Source: Cannabis sativa (lineage: Eukaryota; Streptophyta; Magnoliopsida; Rosales; Cannabaceae). Taken from it: a DNA stretch of 64,000 nucleotides. The translations under genes and the position numbers were made by a program. The notes beneath the pieces are model-generated. The model was not told where the DNA came from. It did not search any database and worked only from the letters and a program-made list of their open reading frames with translations. Positions 13,601 to 25,000 of the stretch are shown here, piece after piece. The stretch is from positions 40,667,686 to 40,731,685 of the forward strand of contig NC_083604.1 of NCBI RefSeq assembly GCF_029168945.1. Reading direction: 5' to 3'. The number at the start of each line of letters is the position of its first letter. Position 1 is the stretch's first letter.

Positions 13601-14885
13601 CTTTTAAATCATATATGTATAATATATATGCATTCAAACTAATACAACTTGCTCTATATGTGAGAATGAATGAATAGTGCATTCTTTAAATTTATTTGAA
13701 TAATATATAAATAATATTTTATTTATGTATATAGTATATGTGTTAAAAAATCATTATGTTAATAGTATAAAAAATAAAAAATAATATTTATTTAATGATG
13801 TAGGGAAAAATACAAAGAAATTGATGTATGATTTGATGTAAAAGTATGATGTAAAATAGAGAGAGTAGAATTTTGGTGATATATTTTAAAGAATAGAGTA
13901 AGAAGCTGTTGAGAATGTTCTAAGCATAAGAATCTTATTTTTCCTTCCACCCACTCACAATAGGACACACATACAAGGGGACCTGCCGGATGCACTTAGT
14001 CCTATCCAAAAGAAAAGCCCTATATAATAAGAGAATTGCTAAAATGCACCACTTAGCACCCTCCTCGGTGTCATATTGCTATTGGTGTAATTAAGTATCA
14101 AGTCTTATATAACTTAAGAAAATAACTTTTAAAAAATATTCCTAACTAATCGTGGAGTGTCACCTATAAAATGTGTTGGGCATTATTAATGCCCAATAAC
14201 AATGCTCATATAATAATAATAAGAAAAATACTAAAAGGCATCAACTGCCTAACACTAGGGATGCACATAGACCGGAGAATTGGCAGGGAGTGCTCCCCCC
14301 GTCTCCATTCCCGTTAAAGATTGTTATCCCCATCTCCGCTTATTCCCCATTAGATATGGGGCGAGAAATTCTCTAATGGGGGTGGAGACGGAACGACGAA
14401 TCCCTTAATAAAAAAATAAAATTTATTAAAAAAAATAAATATATAAAAATATTAAACTATATAAAAATTAAAATATTACACTTTAATTATTATTCAATAA
14501 ACTAATTATTATCTAAAGCACAATTAAAATTCATAAAAAGGATAATAATATACTAAAAAAATACCAGCATAAATTATAAAATTATAAAATATTATTAGAA
14601 ATATAAAATAAAATATTAAACAAGCCCTCGTCCGAGCAGGGAGTGTCATCTCCATCTCCGCCCCGTTTAACATTCGGTGACAAAAAATAATCCTTGTTCC
14701 CACCCATTCCCCCATTTAGACAAGGAATCCCCGTCACATTAGGAGCAGGCCCATCCAGGCCATTCCCATGAAAAAAAAATATACATCCTACATAACACAA
14801 TATTAATTTAATTAAGTATCGAATCACATTATAATTTAATATATTATGAAAAATTAATATTCACTACCCAATAACAGTGCTCTAA
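13601..14885. other. Intergenic DNA with a C-rich dispersed-repeat fragment
   Basis: Most of this is AT-rich. Between about 14290 and 14760 are repeated strings of the type CCCCGTCTCC, GGGGCGAGAA and GAATCCCCG, which are typical of an old dispersed plant repeat. No termini or target duplication were identified. Open frames on the minus strand here are not protein-like. Confidence 0.45.
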
Positions 14886-14895
14886 TAATAAAAAT

Positions 14896-15296
14896 GCTAA
14901 TTAAGATTTTTGCCCCCTAAACTTTGACATGTACCAAATCATGCCCCCTCAACTAATAGGGGCATGATTGTTGGATGGCATGATTGTTGAATTATTGAGA
15001 TTGTTGGATTTAAGGACTTTTGTGTAATTTCATTCAATTATACTATTTCAGTGATTGTTTATGTACTAACCATGCTCCCCAGACTTTGATAACTAGCAAA
15101 TCATGTCTCTCGAACTTTGACATGTACTAAATAATGTTCCCTGAACTTTCATCCATGTTAGACTTTTTTATAAAAATTGGACAAAAGTCCTTAAATACAA
15201 TAATCTCAATAATTTATGGAGCATTTTTAACGACATTAAGAATTAAGGGCATGATTTGGTACATATCAAAGTTTAGGAACCAAAAACTAATTAGCC
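14896..15296. mobile_element. MITE with about 50-bp TIRs and a 10-bp target duplication
   Basis: The left end (GCTAATTAAG...CCAAATCATGCCCC) is the imperfect inverse of the right end (GGGCATGATTTGG...CTAATTAGCC) over about 50 bp. The element is 401 bp, has no coding capacity and is flanked by TAATAAAAAT at 14886-14895 and 15297-15306. A duplication of 9-10 bp suits a Mutator-type non-autonomous element. Confidence 0.75.
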
Positions 15297-15329
15297 TAAT
15301 AAAAATAAAAAGTGTAGCCTTATTTTTAT

Positions 15330-17403
15330 GGGGAATTTTCATAAATATGGAAATTGAGGGTATAGTTTACTTTTTTATGGCATAAATAAATAACACTATA
15401 GGGTTATGGGTTTTTTTATTTTTTTACATTTATATGGGTTTTTTTTTTTTTTGCCATATTTTTGTAAAAAAAAAATAGAAATCCCATATTTGTAAAACAA
15501 CAATAAGTTTTGCCGGAAAAGTCGGCATCGGAAAAGTCGACGGAAAAATCACGGTCGCTGGAAAAGTCGTCGGAAAAGTCACCGGAAAGTCAACGGAAAA
15601 GTCAACGTCGCCAGAAAAGTCGCTGGAAAAGTCACTGGAAAAATCATCAAAGTAAATGTCTCGTATATAACTAAAAATATAACCGGTTATATGAATAAAA
15701 ACTAATAACTCAAATCGGTTATAATTGAAATATAACCGGTTCTGTAACATAATAAATAAATACAAATAACATAAAATAACTCAAACCAGTTATAATTAAA
15801 GTAGAACCGGTTCTATAACAGTGTTATAATGAATAAAAATAAATAACACGAAAGAACTCAAACTAGTTATAACTAAAATAGAACTGGTTACATAACATAA
15901 TGAATACAAACAAGTAACACGCAATAACTCAAACCGATTACAATTAAAAACAAAGAAGAAATCAGTTCTTAAAACAATGAAATATAAATTAAAGACAAAA
16001 CTAGTTTCACAATAAAATATTTCATAACACATAATACATCATAAAATCGGTTATAATTTTTTTTAAAAAAATAGGGATCAAATGTCTCGGATATAATAAA
16101 TATAGAACTGGTTCTATAACATAATGAATAAAAATAAATAACACACAATAACTCAAACCGATTATAACTAAAATATAACTGATTTTTTATATTATATTTT
16201 TAGTTATTGTGTGTTATTATTTGTGTTATTTATTTTGTTACAAAGCTGGTTCTTTTTCATATGCTTCAATATTTTTTCAAATTGATCGTCACCTTTTAAA
16301 AAAAATTATAATCGGTTTTATGAGGTATTATGTATTACGATATAGAACTAGTTTTGTTTTTAATTTATGTTTTAGTGTTTTAGGAACTGATTTCCCCTTT
16401 ATTTTTTAATTGTAATCGGTTTAAATTATTGCGTGTTACTTGTTTGTATTCATTATGTTATATAGCCGGTTCTATTTTAGTTATAATCGGTTTTGAGTTA
16501 TTTCGTGTTATCGATTTTTATTCATTATAACACTGTTTCTATTTTAATTATAACTGGTTTAAATTATTTTGTGTTATTTATTTTTATTCATTATGTTACA
16601 GAACCGGTTATATTTTAATTATAACCGGTTTGAGTTATTTTATGTTATTTATTTTTATTCATTATGTTATAGAACCGGTTCTATTTTTATTATATCCGAA
16701 ACATTTGATCCCCACTTTTCTTTAAAAAAAAATTATAACCGGTTTTATGAGGTATGTTATTATGAAACTAGTTTTGTCTTTAATTTATATTTTACTGTTT
16801 TAGGAACTGATTTCTTCTTTGTTTTTAATTGTAATCGGTTTGAGTTATTGCGTGTTACTTGTTTGTATTCACTATGTTATATAACCGGTTCTATTTTAGT
16901 TATAACCAGTTTGAGCTGATTCGTGTTATTTGTTTTTATTCATTATAACATTGTTATAGAACCGGTTCTATTTTAATTATAACTGGTTTGAGTTATTTTA
17001 TGTTATTTATATTTATTTATTATGTTACAGAACTGGTTATATTTTAATTATAACCGGTTTGAATTATTAGTTTTTATTCATATAACTGGTTATATTTTTA
17101 GTTATATATGAGACATTGACTTTAGTGACTTTTCTAGCGGCATTGACTTTTCCGACGACGTTGACTTTCCGACCACGTTGACTTTTCTGACGACTATTCC
17201 GGCGACCGTGATTTTTCCGGCAACATTTCCGGTGCCGTCGGCTTTTCCGGCAAAACTTATTGTTGTTTTACAAATATGGGATTTCTACTTTTTCTTACAA
17301 AAATATGGCATAAAAAACACCATATAAATGTAAAAAAATCCAAAACCACTTAGCTTTATTTATTTATTTATGCCATAAAAAAGTAAATTCTTGAAATTTT
17401 CCC
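15330..17403. mobile_element. 2.1-kb foldback (long inverted-repeat) element upstream of CPR5
   Basis: The left arm (15330 to about 16190) and right arm (about 16195-17403) are inverse copies. Both begin with a GGG(A/G)AATTTTC-like terminus, then a TATGGCATAAATA block, then an array of CCGGAAAAGTC-type 12-mers, then blocks with AACCGGTT palindromes. The right arm carries an extra copy of a block of about 450 bp (roughly 16250-16700 and 16700-17100). Termini resemble non-autonomous Mutator-like elements. The flanks TTATTTTTAT and TAATTTTTAC are similar but not identical, so the target duplication is not confirmed. Frames inside are artefacts of the repeats. Confidence 0.8.
15498..15650 (+). 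repeat. CCGGAAAAGTC 12-mer array, left arm of foldback
   Basis: About ten imperfect copies of a GGAAAAGTC core, mostly preceded by GTC, GCC or ACC, run through this block. The inverse array (GACTTTTCCGG) lies at about 17115-17250 in the other arm. Confidence 0.75.
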
Positions 17404-17489
17404 AGGGTAATTTTTACTATTTTTATTTATTTATTTATTTTGAACAATACTTTATAAATACCTTATTATTATTTTATTTTAAGGAGTAA

Positions 17490-17501
17490 TATTTATATAT
17501 T
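17490..17501 (+). promoter_or_regulatory. Probable TATA box of CPR5
   Basis: A TATTTATATAT string lies about 60 bp before the CPR5 start codon and about 90 bp after the end of the foldback element. It is the best TATA match in the short stretch available. Inferred from position only. Confidence 0.4.
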
Positions 17502-17560
17502 TTAAAATACAACGAATTTCCCCCCTTGCGGCCTTTGCTCTTTCTTCCTCCTCTTCTTCC

Positions 17561-20500
17561 ATGGACGCTCCTCCGCCTCCTCCGCCCTCAAAATCACCAG
17601 AACCCACTCTATCCAATTCTTCCATCACCACGGACTGTATCAACAATGACGCCCATGACATCTTCCCTGAAGATTCTTCTTCCCAATTTCCAAGTCCTTC
17701 GGTCCAAAATTCTTCTCCTTCCGCGGGATCCATGGAGGAAACCCCAATAAAGGTGGCCAATAAGCAGAAGAAAAAGACGAAGAAAAGGGCTCAGAATCCG
17801 AAGGAAAACGCCGTAGCTCAACCATCTTCTTCCTCTTCTTCTTCTCCGCCTCAGAGAGTAACGCGCGTAGCCAGTACTCGCCGAAACCCTCGGGTCGTGT
17901 TCAGGACGGCGCGTCGAAATTCCGTTGCTGATGCGGTTGCTTTTCGTTTTGGAATGTCAATGGCAGCTTTTGTCTCTCAGGTTTTTCTTAATATAAAAAC
18001 TTTTGCTTTTTGAAATAATTTTGTTGAGAATTATACACTAAAGATCTTTTTTCGCCTCTTTCTTTAGCTCTTTGACTCTTGTCGTTAGGTTAAATTTTTA
18101 ATGAGATACATTTTTGTATTGATTTAATTTACTAACAAAACAATAATGTCGATTAAAGGACCGATTGCAATTTGAAAGTCCATACCTTTTTATCATTTTA
18201 TGTCTTTATGAACGTAAAGCACATAGATTACAGATTTAGTAGTGGTTCTAATAATCAATATCCTTGAAATTGAGTTGTGATTGAATTTAATATTAAGGAT
18301 TTCCTGTGACATTAAATAGTAAATTAAGTGGCTTTTCAGTTTGGGATTTATGTAATTTTTGTTATCTCCTCTGTGCTCATCTTTTATATTTGTTTGATAA
18401 TTGACATGAAGAGTAAATTTTCAAGCAAGGATGGCTTAGAATCAAAGCTAAGTTGTTTGTAAAGAGTGGGAGATAGCACTATTGCTGGCATATTCCATGT
18501 TCACAAGAATTTGATACCATTTTGCTATCATTAATTGATTTAACAAATGCTGCATTATGATTTATTTATTTTGGTAAATTTTTTAAAACAGTATTGGACA
18601 CATTTAGTTCTTGTTCAGGATTTATTTTAGCTATTTATTTGATATTAGAAATTAAGTCTTTTGACGTAAGATGCTTATTTTTTTTTTATTTACGAAAAGA
18701 TTTTTCTTTTATCCTTAATCGTCAAAAGTAATTATATATCCTTTTAGCCCTGGCCTTTGCTTAAATTGTTGGTGTGAGTTCATACCTTTATTACAAATCC
18801 CTTGTCTCCTTCCTAATTTTTTTTTTTTATTTGGTAAAAGAAAGTAACATGTTTTAACTAGATTTTAATGATTGAGACTCATCTAAGGTTCAATATTTTT
18901 GTGCACAAGGTTTCGTTTTAATCCACTATAGTCTATTCTTGAAATTCTGGTTTAACATTGGTACTCGTGTTTTTTGTTTTCTTAGATTCTTGAAAGGAAA
19001 GATACAGGAGTTGAAAGGATGTCCTCTGATCATCTTGCACTGGTATTCTTCTTGCCTCTAATGCTGGTCATACATTTTCCTTTCGTAAATTGTCATATGT
19101 AGTGCATAGACTATTCTGTGTTTTTTGTGTGGCATCTCTTCATCCGACAAGCTAATGTTTCATTGTTCACAACTAGCAAGATAACATGTTGAAATGATTG
19201 CAACACAGCAACTTCTTGATTGTGAGATGAACTCTAATTGAATTTGACGAAATAACTGCCACATTAAGCTCTCGGGCCTGCCTTTTGCTGGGGAGGATCA
19301 TTCTCATTCAGTTGTGAAGTATGGGAGATGTTGCATTGACTGATATGTATATATTTGCTTGCCTGCAGATCTGTGCTTCTGCTGTCCGAGAATCTTTAGC
19401 CAATGTAAGCATGGACCTTAACTGCTCATTCTTGGACTCTGATTTTACAAGTAAAATTCTCTATATTTAGTTTTTAATGTCGTCACACAAGTCTGAGATC
19501 TTAAATTTTAGCTTCTTGGATTACCTATGTGACAACAGGATTTCGGGGATACATTTGATTGTTTTGTAAGGAACTTTGAGAAATCATTCAGCAGTACACT
19601 TAGGACTCTTAATTTAATCAAGGAATCTTCTGTAAATAAGGGAGATGACCACACAAATGTGGAAGCTTCTCCTCCAGATGTGCCTCATTATGTACGCGGA
19701 GGAGATAGTGCAAGCAGTCTTAGTATAGAAGGTTGTTCAACAGAAGAGCTCTTCCGTAGTATTGAGCATCAATTAAATAACGGAAACAACCACGAAAATC
19801 ACATAAAAGCGAAAATTTCTCCTCCAGATGTGGAAGGTTGTGTACATGGAAGTGGTAGTACAAGTTGTCTCGACATAGAAGGCCATCTAACAGAAGAACA
19901 TTTCCGAACTACTTTGACCGAAGGTTATTTAAATAATAGTGCAGCAATGAAACATAATACGGTAACTGATCCCATGAATCTGGAGCTTGTATTGCATGGG
20001 CAAAGAGACCAGCTTAGTTGTGTGTCTTCTAGGCCATATGGATCTGTGAGCAACCAGTCCATGCTTAGCACATTTGATAAGTCTGTCATGGAGCAAACAC
20101 GTTCTAATGATCTTAAAACATTGGAGCTTAGTCTTTCAATGAGGAAATTGAAGTTGAAAGAGACGCAGCTTGCTCTCAATTTTGATTCCAATAATTTGGA
20201 AAGAACAAAATTAGCTATGGGTGTATCAAAGGCATCTTTTAAAGTTGGAAAGTTCAAGACTCAACTAGAAGACGTGAGACATGCAGAACTCCTCAGAAAA
20301 TGCATCGACCTTCTAGTTGCTGGCTTGATGATCATGGTGATATCTCTCTTTTATGCAACATATGTTTATTCATACCAAAAAATTACTGAAGCCACTGCAT
20401 CATGCAAACCTTCAGAAACGGCAAGTACCCTACCTCCTAACTTCAGTAATTGATTTGAACTGATTAGATTTTAACTAATTTTCTCATTATTATCATTTTA

Positions 20501-21129
20501 TATGCGTAGAACTTTGCTGTATAAAATGATTACCGACCTTATGGTAAAGTAGCACTGGGGAATACTAAAAAATCTCTTCTTTTTTTCTGTCTTAGGCTTC
20601 GAGGTCTTGGTGGATTCCAAATCCAATGTCTTCAATCAATTCGGGGATGCACGTACTCAGTTGTCAGTTTCAAGCTGTTTTCAGAATGCTGTTTGGAATC
20701 TTAATGATTATTTGCATTGCATATTTACTCTTGCAGCGGTCAGGGTCTTCGAAACAGACAATGCCCGTCACTTTCATGGTCATTCTTTTAGCATTTGTCT
20801 GTGGTTTTGTCGGCAAGGTTTGCGTAGATTCACTGGGAGGAAGTGGATACCATTGGATTCTATTTTGGGAGATCATCTGTCTGGTTCATTTCTTCTGCAA
20901 TGTCTGCACACCTACTTTGTTCTTTTTACTATATGGACCTGTTAATGCCTCACAAGAAATGAAAGACAAAATAAGGCTTCCATATTGGATCCGTAGAGTC
21001 GTATTTTGGGCGACTTTGCTTCTGATTCTACCATTGCTCTGTGGTCTTATCCCTTTCGCAGGCCCAAGAGAATGGAAAGATCATATTCTGTTGCGAATCA
21101 ACAATTATCTGTGGGGTACTGAGGATTGA
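17561..21129 (+). CDS. CPR5: CPR5, nuclear-envelope regulator of plant immunity and growth
   Basis: Five exons were read from splice sites: 17561-17980, 18986-19042, 19369-19404, 19539-20420 and 20596-21129. All junctions are phase 0 and give 642 residues. Residues 68-77 form a Lys-rich nuclear localisation signal, and 98-119 is Arg-rich. The conserved core follows (GMSMAAF, ILERK, ICASAVRESLAN, FEKSFSSTLR). A helical region at about 361-425 precedes five membrane segments (about 427-449, 491-511, 521-541, 551-578, 599-619). The SRSWWIP motif opens the last exon. In Arabidopsis, CPR5 is a transmembrane nucleoporin-like protein that restrains effector-triggered immunity, cell-cycle exit and ethylene responses. 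The protein is longer than the Arabidopsis one (564 residues, from memory), partly because of an internal repeat at 214-304. Intron 4 has a GC donor. The ATG chosen is the first in frame and matches the Pro-rich family N-terminus. Confidence 0.93.
19665..19937 (+). repeat. CPR5: Internal protein-level duplication within CPR5 exon 4
   Basis: Residues 214-252 and 264-304 both begin SPPDV and continue with a Ser-rich stretch, an IEG motif, TEE, an FR pair and a closing LNN. The unit is about 39-41 residues at a 50-residue spacing. The copies have diverged, so this is an old duplication in the variable linker before the helical region. Confidence 0.75.
20421..20595 (+). other. CPR5: CPR5 intron 4, a GC-AG intron
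   Basis: The exon ends PSET and the next begins ASRSWWIP. The only donor that keeps this conserved frame is GCAAGT after GAAACG. The nearby GT dinucleotides (at 20425 and 20444) are in phases that would shift the last exon out of frame. The acceptor is TCTGTCTTAG. Confidence 0.8.
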
Positions 21130-21783
21130 AGAGATTCAACATATTTATCATTATAAAATTTGTTATTTGTCTCTTTTTAGTGTATGCTTGTACTATAAAT
21201 TTCCAGTTGTGTTAAGCCTTGTATCAAAACTAAAATAACGCAGCAGCATACTTGTGTCTCTTATGGTGGACTAGTCTAATTTATAATAGGAATATGATGT
21301 ATATCAATTTTTGTGTACTTTCTTTTATCAAGCTATTGTAATTTAAATATGATGTATATTAACTATCACATTTAAATGTATATGCTTTTCGTTTGGATAA
21401 AGCTATAATAGATTTAGAGTTGGTTGGTTTTTTCCATCTGTTTTTAATTAATTTATGAATTGTGTTAAATGAATTTTCTTCCTTGTGACTCTTGTGAGTC
21501 ATGACATTGTTTAGGAATTCTTCTAATTAAAACCTCACTAACACTGCTGAAATCTCCCACAACATTACCAATGAATAATTAGGACAATTCCAATGAATAT
21601 TTCAACTGTTTTAACGAAAGAGTACATCCTACCGCTACAATCTAACTCTGGTTCGTAATAAATGAATGTCTAGACTATAACATTCTTCTCAGAACAAAAA
21701 GAAGCTAATTAGAAAAATTGAGCCACCACCAAAATTTGATACCCAAAGCTCATGTAAACACCAAAAAAAAAAAATTATTTGCC
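21130..21783. other. Convergent intergenic region, CPR5 3' side
   Basis: This AT-rich stretch follows the CPR5 stop codon and should contain the 3' UTR and polyadenylation signals of CPR5. No single signal stands out and no other gene is seen. Confidence 0.5.
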
Positions 21784-22083
21784 TCATTTTACAATTTCTC
21801 TAATAGAAGTAGGAACTTTAGTAATCTTTTCAGCTAAAATTTCTGAGCTACAGGTTTTACATCCACCTGGAGATGTCAGGCAGATAAATATATAATACTG
21901 ATCATTGAGATCCCACTGAGCTGAGGCACCAGGGGCTGCCTCCCACACTTCATCATCTATCTAGCATAGCGGGATACAAATTCTCTCGAGGAAATGGCAG
22001 CAAGAACAAGCAGGCTTAGTTTTAAATCTCTTATTCCTGAACATTCGATGAAGCCATTCACAGAATCTCATGAGCCTTTCCAT
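21784..22083 (-). other. Unexplained open frame overlapping the HIT4 last exon
   Basis: On the minus strand an ATG at 22083, inside the HIT4 terminal exon but in another frame, opens 40 codons to a TAG at 21963-21961. The same frame then stays open for 58 more codons to a TGA at 21784. The translation is not low-complexity and includes paired Cys motifs (CSCC and CKTC) and a WDLNDQYYIF stretch. It could be chance, a relic of another last exon, or an alternative HIT4 tail. The family is not recognised. Confidence 0.25.
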
Positions 22084-25000
22084 AGTATCTGTTGATGAAT
22101 GGAGACTGAGACACCAAAAACACCAAGTTATGTATATTCAAGAAAAGTGAGCTAAACCAGTAGTAATAAAAAAACAAAAAAGATATTAGTGAGTAGAAGC
22201 TCCTTCAACATTTTCTTCTCCAATACTAATCTACTCATTCACATTCATAGCCACCAAAAACACAATTCAAACTGCTATTACAGAAAAAGTGGAGTAGCGT
22301 CAAAATAAGTTGGTATGCAAAAAGAGCAAACAGTAAGTTCTCTACCTTAACATTTGATATATCAGGAGTATCGGGTGTTGACACAGGGTAGAACTTGTAG
22401 AACTTCATACTCTCAAATGCTGTTTTGGTTTCTTCACTCATTTCTTCAAGGGCCTTTTTCCGGGCTTCCCTTGCCTATTAAAAAAACTATAATTAGTTTT
22501 TAATGCAAGACAATGACTACAGAATCAACGGCCAATAAAAAACGGACGCATCTGATTCCTCTCTACCAAGTAGTACCTGTCGATTGGCCTTCTTAGCTTC
22601 CCGAACTTTCTCCCTGACAAACTCCTGAGAAAAGAAAAAGGCACTAAGTTAAAAAGGAATGTTGCAAAGAAAAAGGAGGTGAATCAAATGCATCTACTAT
22701 AATTGTTACCTTGAAATCATCCTTCTGGTCTTCAGTTAATTCCTCCTCTTTAATCATATTATCTGTAAATTCCTGCAGATTAACACTTCAGATTAATTCT
22801 TTTAGGAAGGGTAAATTATGTCAAAGAAAAACTGGTGACAGCAATATTTTGCATCATTTCATTTAAAGGGAACTTCTTGCTAAAGGGGCAGGATAAATAC
22901 ATAACTTCACAATTTATTAACAGGAAAACAAGTCACTAGTACAGAAACGACACATAACGAGAACTAGAACCCCTCACCCTCCCCCCACACAACCACCTGA
23001 GCGAGCCTCAACTGGCATCACTAATACACAAATGAAAGACAAATCCCTTCTAATAATAATCATCAAACAAAATATGGGGAATGAAGAACTATGATCAGCA
23101 CAACTTGGTCCAATATATATAGCAAAAATCTTTTAACTTCCACAGTTGATAAGATAAAGGAAACTCATAAGCCAAGATCTGAGTTGTCACCTCTAGTTCG
23201 TCCAATTCCCAATCGAACTCACAAAAAACCTACATTGACCCCAAAAAAAAAATATGTCAATTTTGAACAATCAATCAAATAAAAACGCACATATTTAAAA
23301 AGCCATGTTTTTTCCTTTATGGAATTTGAAAGCCATGTTAAAGGTGAATATTTGTGCAAGTGCACAATAATTTCACAGCTACTAGACTTTGGTTGACAAT
23401 TCTCCTTGCTATGTCATAGAAAGACTTTTAGAAAGCAACCCCTTGGTACAATATAGTCGCAAACAAGATAGATCCTATCCTATCCAATTCTTGCAAGAAT
23501 CTCTGATAACACTTCAGCACTCAAATCCTTCCTCACAATTTTTTTCCCAGCCAAAGAGTTTTGCGTAACTAATGTTTCAAATCACTGGATAGTGAAATTC
23601 AAATATATATTCATCTGGATAGTGACTACTTCTAAGTTCCAAAGCTAAATTTGCTACTTATACCTTTATCTTAATGGAGGGGTTACTTATAAAAGTTATT
23701 CCATTCTTCATGTCTCTATATCCAAAAACTACTCTAAACATACCGGCTTTGATTCTGATGAATATAATATTTGAACTTCAGTGCTTTGTTCAAGCTCATC
23801 TTCCTTTAAAGGCTGGTAGAAATCTGTCAACAGAATACAACACGCAACAACCATTTGTAAGATTACGATTACCCTCATTCATTTGTAAATTGATTTTGAA
23901 AGGAAAACACAAAGTTTGAGAACATACAAGGCAAGCAATATTCAAATTTCTTCAGACGGTCTATCTTCAAGTGTTTCAAAGCAGCCCTGCAATAACCATT
24001 TGTGCACATAAAAAAAGTGAGATAACAAGTTAATAGAGCTGCCTGACATAGACTCCTAAATCAGAAGTGACGTTGACTATGCATACTGGGGTATTTAAGT
24101 TAAAGTTAAACAAAAGTTACATCACACGTGCAGACATGATGTGAAAAGAGGAATAAAACAATTAACTGAACATTTCAACACAAGTTGATGAATAAGCACA
24201 GACAACAAATTAATCACATTTTGATCACACGTGTTGGGACTTGAGAATACAATCACCCCTGACAAAGCTAATCTAATACACTTCTCACCTATGATATACT
24301 AAGGTATTGATGCATAAGCATAAAACATGAGCAACGTGAGAAGCCAGATCATTTCACCATGTTGAGGGATCAAAGGGGGCCAATACTAAACACCAAAGCT
24401 AACACTATAATAATAACAATGCACTACGCAGGACAGGACTAAACAACTATTTTAATTGCTAGACAATCAACAAATCAGACATTACTTCTGGGCTGGAAGC
24501 TCAACAGCATTCTCACTGGAGATAAAAACAATTCACAGCCCAGCAAAATAACCTCTCTTTTGGCAAAAATTCACATGAATGGTAATGAGTTTCAAGGTAA
24601 GTAAATAGGATAAGAAATGTAATCATATCACATTAAACCAAAAGTCTAATGGGAAACAATATCATAATGCAGCATAAGTTAAAATGACAATGACAATAAC
24701 CTCATAATCATCCTAGTTTACAATACAAAACTGGTAGTAAATCCAAAATCTAGATCTCCCACTAGTAATTCAACAACAAATCAATGACACAGAGTATTAA
24801 ACATATTGCAGTATATGCAACAAATGTGGTAGCAAAAGAGAGAATAACAGAACAGCACCTTCTCTGAGTGCAGCTCAATATGAAAATTTGAGATTTAAGT
24901 CTATCAACTTGACTGTCTCTGTAGAAAATTAAAGAGCACAAATCAGGAATCCACAGGAAATTCTAATATAATTCAAAAAGAAAGCTCAAACATTTCAGTA

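Noticed and set aside
15430..15765. 111-codon frame with repeated DFS and TFP motifs
   Set aside because: It is the translation of the GGAAAAGTC array in the foldback arm. Similar frames at 15796-16032 and 16569-16919 come from the repeats.
20607..20945. 112-codon frame overlapping the last CPR5 exon
   Set aside because: It runs in a shifted frame over the conserved membrane segments; the real frame starts at 20596 and matches the CPR5 C-terminus.
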